Shown here: one piece after another, positions 6,470-8,976 of the stretch
How positions within the stretch are numbered: the first letter of the stretch is position 1
How the letters are laid out: the number at the start of each line of letters is the position of its first letter
NCBI GenBank assembly: GCA_905372495.1
Contig: CAJPPG010000025.1
Coordinates: 1 to 8,976 of the forward strand
Origin: Candidatus Saccharimonadota bacterium
Lineage (GTDB): Bacteria > Patescibacteriota > Saccharimonadia > Saccharimonadales > Saccharimonadaceae
Length of the DNA: 8,976 nucleotides
Reading direction: 5' to 3'
The notes under the pieces: generated by a model
Told to the model about the DNA's origin: nothing
Seen by the model: the letters and a program-made list of their open reading frames with translations, nothing else
Database searches by the model: none
Made by a program: the position numbers and the translations under genes

Positions 6470-7453
6470 ATGAAGCATCGCGCAAGGTTTGGTAGCCTCC
6501 TCTTCACCATTTTCATTGTGGCCACCCTTCTTTGCGCTTATGCTTTTCAAGACGAATTTAAGGCAGGAGATTATGCTCTGACCGGTGATCTTTCATCTAT
6601 TGCCACCTCTCTCAATCTAACCAGTCGTGCACAACTCATTCTTCGGGCTACTCACCCATCTCTACAAGAAAAAGAAAATTTTAACCAAAATTGTAATAGC
6701 CATAGTCAGGAAATCTATGTACTTGGTTGCTATCGTGAAGATCAGGACCGCCTCTATATTTATAATGTAGACTCCTCCGAAATTCCCGGCGTACGTGAAG
6801 TGACTACTGCGCATGAAATGTTGCATGCCGCCTACCATCGTTTACTTTTCTGGGAGAAAAATGACCTCAACAATCAACTTCAGTCGGTCTATCATCAACT
6901 TCCCACCGATTCCGACCTCCGTGTTTCGATGCAGAATTATCGTCCAGATGAATTTTATGATGAGCTTCATTCCCGTCTTGGTACTGAAGTAAAAAATCTT
7001 CCGGCCCCACTCGAGCGCTATTATCAAAGATATTTTGTAGATCGGCAGGCAATCGTTAAATTTAATGAACAATACCACAATGTCTTTACTGAGCTTAAGC
7101 GTGAAACTGATCGTCTCAAGACCTCTATTGAAACCAAAAAACAAGCTATTGAGGCTCAAACAAAACAGTATCAAGAACAAAAACAGCAGCTAAATACAGT
7201 AATTTCCGACTTCAATTCACGCGCCGCTCGCGGTGATTTCAGTAGTCAAACTGATTTTAATACTAAACGTCAAGCCATTGTTTCTCGCATCGATAAACTC
7301 AATCTAGAGTACGATCAGCTAAAGAAGAATATTGAGGAGCTTAATTCAGAAATCGCAAAATATAATCAAAGTATTTATCATAACAATGAGCTTATTGATC
7401 AGATTAATTCCAATTCCATCCCTAAAGTCGACAAGGGCTTATCCAATAGTTAA
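6470..7453 (+). CDS. Exported/membrane-anchored HExxH metallopeptidase-like protein with coiled coil
   Basis: This 327-residue protein is not assigned to a named family. A basic N-terminus (MKHRARF) and hydrophobic segment (about 8-26) form a signal peptide or membrane anchor, so the rest should lie outside the cytoplasm. The centre has TTAHEMLHAAYH, with zinc-site residues H115, E116 and H119 of an HExxH motif. A conserved-looking stretch EFYDELHSRLGTE (161-173) follows, in which E165 or E161 could be the third zinc ligand (inferred). Two cysteines, C75 and C87, precede the motif and could form a disulfide. Residues about 203-250 and 262-315 are rich in E, K and Q with heptad-like spacing, which suggests a coiled-coil hairpin. 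The gene starts 3 nt after clpC and ends 16 nt before clpP, so it is co-transcribed and probably CIRCE-controlled. A role in envelope protein quality control is a guess from context; it could also be a non-catalytic scaffold. Confidence 0.82.
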   Translation: MKHRARFGSLLFTIFIVATLLCAYAFQDEFKAGDYALTGDLSSIATSLNLTSRAQLILRATHPSLQEKENFNQNCNSHSQEIYVLGCYREDQDRLYIYNVDSSEIPGVREVTTAHEMLHAAYHRLLFWEKNDLNNQLQSVYHQLPTDSDLRVSMQNYRPDEFYDELHSRLGTEVKNLPAPLERYYQRYFVDRQAIVKFNEQYHNVFTELKRETDRLKTSIETKKQAIEAQTKQYQEQKQQLNTVISDFNSRAARGDFSSQTDFNTKRQAIVSRIDKLNLEYDQLKKNIEELNSEIAKYNQSIYHNNELIDQINSNSIPKVDKGLSNS

Positions 7454-7458
7454 TAAAT

Positions 7459-7465
7459 AAAGGAG
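7459..7465 (+). promoter_or_regulatory. Strong Shine-Dalgarno site for clpP (AAAGGAG)
   Basis: AAAGGAG ends 4 nt before the ATG at 7470, in the 16-nt gap after the metallopeptidase gene. It fixes the clpP start. It is the strongest ribosome binding site next to a start codon in the window. Confidence 0.85.
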
Positions 7466-7469
7466 TAAT

Positions 7470-8075
7470 ATGAAAAATCAACTAAATAAAGCAAACGACT
7501 ATCTCGTTCCCACCGTTATTGAGACCACTAATCGTGGTGAAAGATCGTACGATATTTATTCGCGCCTCTTAAACGACCGTATCATTTTTATGGGCGAGGA
7601 TGTTAATTCCCATACAGCCAATTTGGTGGTCGCTCAGCTGCTCTTCCTCGCACACGATGATCCCAAGAAGGATATTAAGCTTTACATTAACTCTCCTGGC
7701 GGTTCAGTTTACGATGGTCTTGCCATTATTGATACCATGAATTATATTGAGCCAAATGTTCAAACCATTGGTATTGGGTTGCAAGCTTCTATGGGGGCTA
7801 TGTTACTCAGCTGCGGCGCCAAGGGTAAACGTTTTGCTCTGCCAAATGCTCGTGTTATGATTCACCAGCCTAGTTCTGGCACTGAAGGTAAAATCACCGA
7901 CCAGGAAATCATGTTAAAGGAAGGTATTTTCTTAAAGAAGCGCCTTGCCGAGATTATGGCAAAGAACACTGGTAAAACGGTCGCTCAGGTTATCAAAGAT
8001 ATGGACCGCGATAATTGGATGTCTGCCGAAGAGGCCAAAGAATACGGCATCATCGATCAAGTCATCGAAAAATAG
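7470..8075 (+). CDS. clpP: ATP-dependent Clp protease proteolytic subunit
   Basis: ClpP is the serine peptidase that forms a double heptameric ring and degrades proteins fed by Clp ATPases in the cytosol. The 201-residue length is normal. The catalytic triad is intact: S107 in GLQASMGAM, H132 in MIHQP and D181 in MDRDNWMSAEEA. The spacing of 25 and 49 residues is the same as in Escherichia coli ClpP. The oxyanion-side motif NSPGGSVYDGLAI (74-86) is present. The VPTVIE segment (13-18) matches the start of typical ClpP, preceded by a short tail that could be a propeptide. The serine motif reads GLQAS where GQAAS is usual, a mild change. It is the last gene of the clpC operon, with a strong Shine-Dalgarno and a strong terminator 2 nt after the stop. 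The partner unfoldase is very probably the ClpC encoded two genes upstream. Confidence 0.97.
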   Translation: MKNQLNKANDYLVPTVIETTNRGERSYDIYSRLLNDRIIFMGEDVNSHTANLVVAQLLFLAHDDPKKDIKLYINSPGGSVYDGLAIIDTMNYIEPNVQTIGIGLQASMGAMLLSCGAKGKRFALPNARVMIHQPSSGTEGKITDQEIMLKEGIFLKKRLAEIMAKNTGKTVAQVIKDMDRDNWMSAEEAKEYGIIDQVIEK

Positions 8076-8077
8076 TA

Positions 8078-8110
8078 AAAAAATATCCACCAACTTGGTG
8101 GATATTTTTT
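8078..8110. terminator. Bidirectional intrinsic terminator between clpP and the pilin gene
   Basis: This is a near-perfect palindrome centred on C8094. The core CCACCAA/TTGGTGG is extended by TAT/ATA and then an A run on the left and a T run on the right. It gives a GC-containing stem with a U tract in both directions. It ends the plus-strand clp operon (stop at 8075) and the minus-strand pilin gene (stop at 8117), which converge here. Confidence 0.93.
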
Positions 8111-8116
8111 AGTTTC

Positions 8117-8515
8117 CTAGCTTCTATTTTTCTTGATGTAAGTATCCTCTTTTTCCATCTGCGCCTTTAGAGTATACTCCTTACATTTTCCATTAGAACA
8201 GTTCGCTGGTTCATAAGAGTATGTGCTACCTTCTCGCCCCAAGTTTACTCCACCTGGATCCGTAAAGAGACTTGGGTCCATCACCGTTAAATTCTCTTCA
8301 GAAATTTTTTCAGGGTAGTATCCATTCTTTGCGTGGAAGCCTTCCTCAAGTGCATAATACATTGCATTGATCGCTTCCTTGCGCTGTTCGTCGCGGTGCA
8401 TCGCATCCAAATTTAATTTCTGCAAAAAGAATAGTACGAGTAGTAACGAGGCAAAAAAGATCACCACCACCAACTCAATAATCGTAAACCCCCTCTTTGT
8501 TTTTTGTTCAACCAT
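8117..8515 (-). CDS. Type IV pilin-like protein (prepilin)
   Basis: This is a 132-residue protein with a class III (prepilin) signal. A short basic leader MVEQKTKRG is followed by FTIIELVVVI, with predicted prepilin-peptidase cleavage between G9 and F10 and the conserved glutamate at mature position 5 (E14). One hydrophobic helix follows (about 10-32), then a soluble head with a CSNGKC cysteine pair near the C-terminus that could form a disulfide loop. Head domains of this family are poorly conserved, so whether it is a major pilin, minor pilin or pseudopilin cannot be told. The ATG at 8515 is chosen over GTG at 8530 and ATG at 8521 because a TATAAT box occupies 8522-8527, 6 nt before this ATG, and the leader length is typical. 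It follows the NUDIX gene by 7 nt. No other pilus assembly gene is in the window. Confidence 0.88.
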   Translation of the reverse strand: MVEQKTKRGFTIIELVVVIFFASLLLVLFFLQKLNLDAMHRDEQRKEAINAMYYALEEGFHAKNGYYPEKISEENLTVMDPSLFTDPGGVNLGREGSTYSYEPANCSNGKCKEYTLKAQMEKEDTYIKKNRS

Positions 8516-8521
8516 ACCCAT

Positions 8522-8527
8522 ATTATA
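8522..8527 (-). promoter_or_regulatory. Candidate -10 box (TATAAT) of the pilin gene
   Basis: Read on the minus strand, this is a perfect TATAAT that overlaps the TAA stop codon of the NUDIX gene and ends 6 nt before the ATG at 8515, the same spacing as before clpC. No good -35 box or TGn extension is present, so it could be chance in AT-rich DNA. The alternative is co-transcription from the NUDIX gene. Confidence 0.45.
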
Positions 8528-8976
8528 CACGATTTTCTGCTAAGAACTTTTTCACCTTCGGGGGGATTGATGTGAAATGGGGTTGTCTATAGAACTCTTC
8601 CAGGTCAACCCATAAAAAGCCATCAGACTCATTTGGATCGATTTTTATTTCTTGAATCTCATTTATCTCAAATAAATAACCAAAATCATGATGTAAGTGT
8701 GCTGGTTCGCCTTTTTTGGGATTCTCTGGAATCTTATGAGTATCAATATGAAACGGCACTAGTGGGTCATCTGGCAGAATTTCGATATAATTTATTTTTT
8801 CTAAATCAAGACATCCCGTCTCTTCCTCAAGCTCCCTTAGTGCTGCCGCAAATGGCGTAGCATCCTCTTTTTCAATATGTCCGCCCGGTTGCAGCAAAAT
8901 GCCTAAGGACTTATGTTTTAAGAGTAAAATCTTACCAAGACTAGGACAGAGAATAAAAGCCGAGGCAGTAAAATGG
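8523..8976 (-). CDS. NUDIX hydrolase, 5' end outside window
   Basis: This hydrolyses nucleoside diphosphates linked to another moiety; the substrate cannot be told from sequence. The reading frame is open to the right edge, so the start codon lies outside. About 150 residues are visible, beginning HFTASAFIL, which resembles the first strand of many NUDIX domains. The NUDIX box runs from GGHIEKEDAT to RELEEETGC (visible residues 31-55), with the metal-binding REUxEExG core intact. The loop between the glycine and the RE core is one residue longer than the textbook pattern, as in a known subgroup with a PGD-type turn. A later HIDTHKIP...EPAHLHHDFGYLF stretch fits the same subgroup. It could act in cleaning damaged nucleotides or in nucleotide salvage. 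The stop codon overlaps the putative promoter of the pilin gene, 7 nt from its ATG. The apparent internal starts near 8897 would cut off the first strand and are not real starts. Confidence 0.9.
   Translation of the reverse strand, partial: HFTASAFILCPSLGKILLLKHKSLGILLQPGGHIEKEDATPFAAALRELEEETGCLDLEKINYIEILPDDPLVPFHIDTHKIPENPKKGEPAHLHHDFGYLFEINEIQEIKIDPNESDGFLWVDLEEFYRQPHFTSIPPKVKKFLAENRV

Noticed and set aside
6842..7180. Minus-strand open frames opposite the metallopeptidase-like gene
   Set aside because: The plus-strand gene has an HExxH motif, signal segment, operon context and a ribosome site. The opposite frames have none of these.
7220..7240. RGD tripeptide in the coiled-coil region of the metallopeptidase-like protein (residues 254-256)
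   Set aside because: RGD is an integrin ligand, but a tripeptide occurs often by chance, and nothing else here suggests an animal-cell adhesin.
8633..8860. Plus-strand open frame of 75 codons within the NUDIX gene
   Set aside because: It lies opposite a gene with an intact NUDIX box and has no supporting motif.

Overview
The window looks like part of the chromosome of a Patescibacteria/CPR bacterium, most likely Saccharibacteria-like. This is inferred from the divergent shortened phosphoglycerate kinase, very tight packing, short hypothetical membrane proteins, a solitary type IV pilin-like gene, and several genes whose promoter -10 box sits almost on the start codon. The standard genetic code fits all reading frames. 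No mobile element, CRISPR array or rRNA is visible. The taxon is a judgement from general features and not from a database search.

Layout, left to right. (1) At 1-126 there is an AT-rich inverted repeat and a complete minus-strand tRNA-Pro(CGG). (2) At 230-1234 there is a plus-strand membrane protein that resembles a shortened GT-C glycosyltransferase. (3) At 1269-3941 there are two lower-glycolysis ATP-forming enzymes, pyruvate kinase (pyk) and phosphoglycerate kinase (pgk). Each has its own promoter candidate, and a clear intrinsic terminator separates them. (4) At 3938-8075 there is a proteostasis operon: a CIRCE heat-shock operator and a good promoter lead into clpC, then a membrane-anchored or exported HExxH metallopeptidase-like protein with a long coiled coil, then clpP. 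The unit ends in a strong bidirectional terminator. (5) At 8117-8976, on the minus strand and convergent with the operon, there is a NUDIX hydrolase (5' end outside the window) followed by a type IV pilin-like protein.

The most interesting part is the clpC - metallopeptidase - clpP operon. The AAA+ unfoldase and its serine peptidase chamber are standard partners. An uncharacterised extracytoplasmic HExxH protein between them, with 3 nt and 16 nt gaps, suggests co-expression in the same stress response. The 18 conserved positions of the CIRCE match at 16 sites. This operator contains the pgk stop codon, overlaps the clpC -35 box, and forms an inverted repeat followed by T5 that could also terminate pgk.

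A second pattern covers the whole window. Genes that begin transcription units (the 230 gene, pyk, pgk, clpC, and probably the pilin gene) have a -10 box 6-10 nt before the ATG and no Shine-Dalgarno, which implies leaderless or near-leaderless mRNAs. The genes inside the clp operon carry Shine-Dalgarno sequences (AAGGAA, AAAGGAG).
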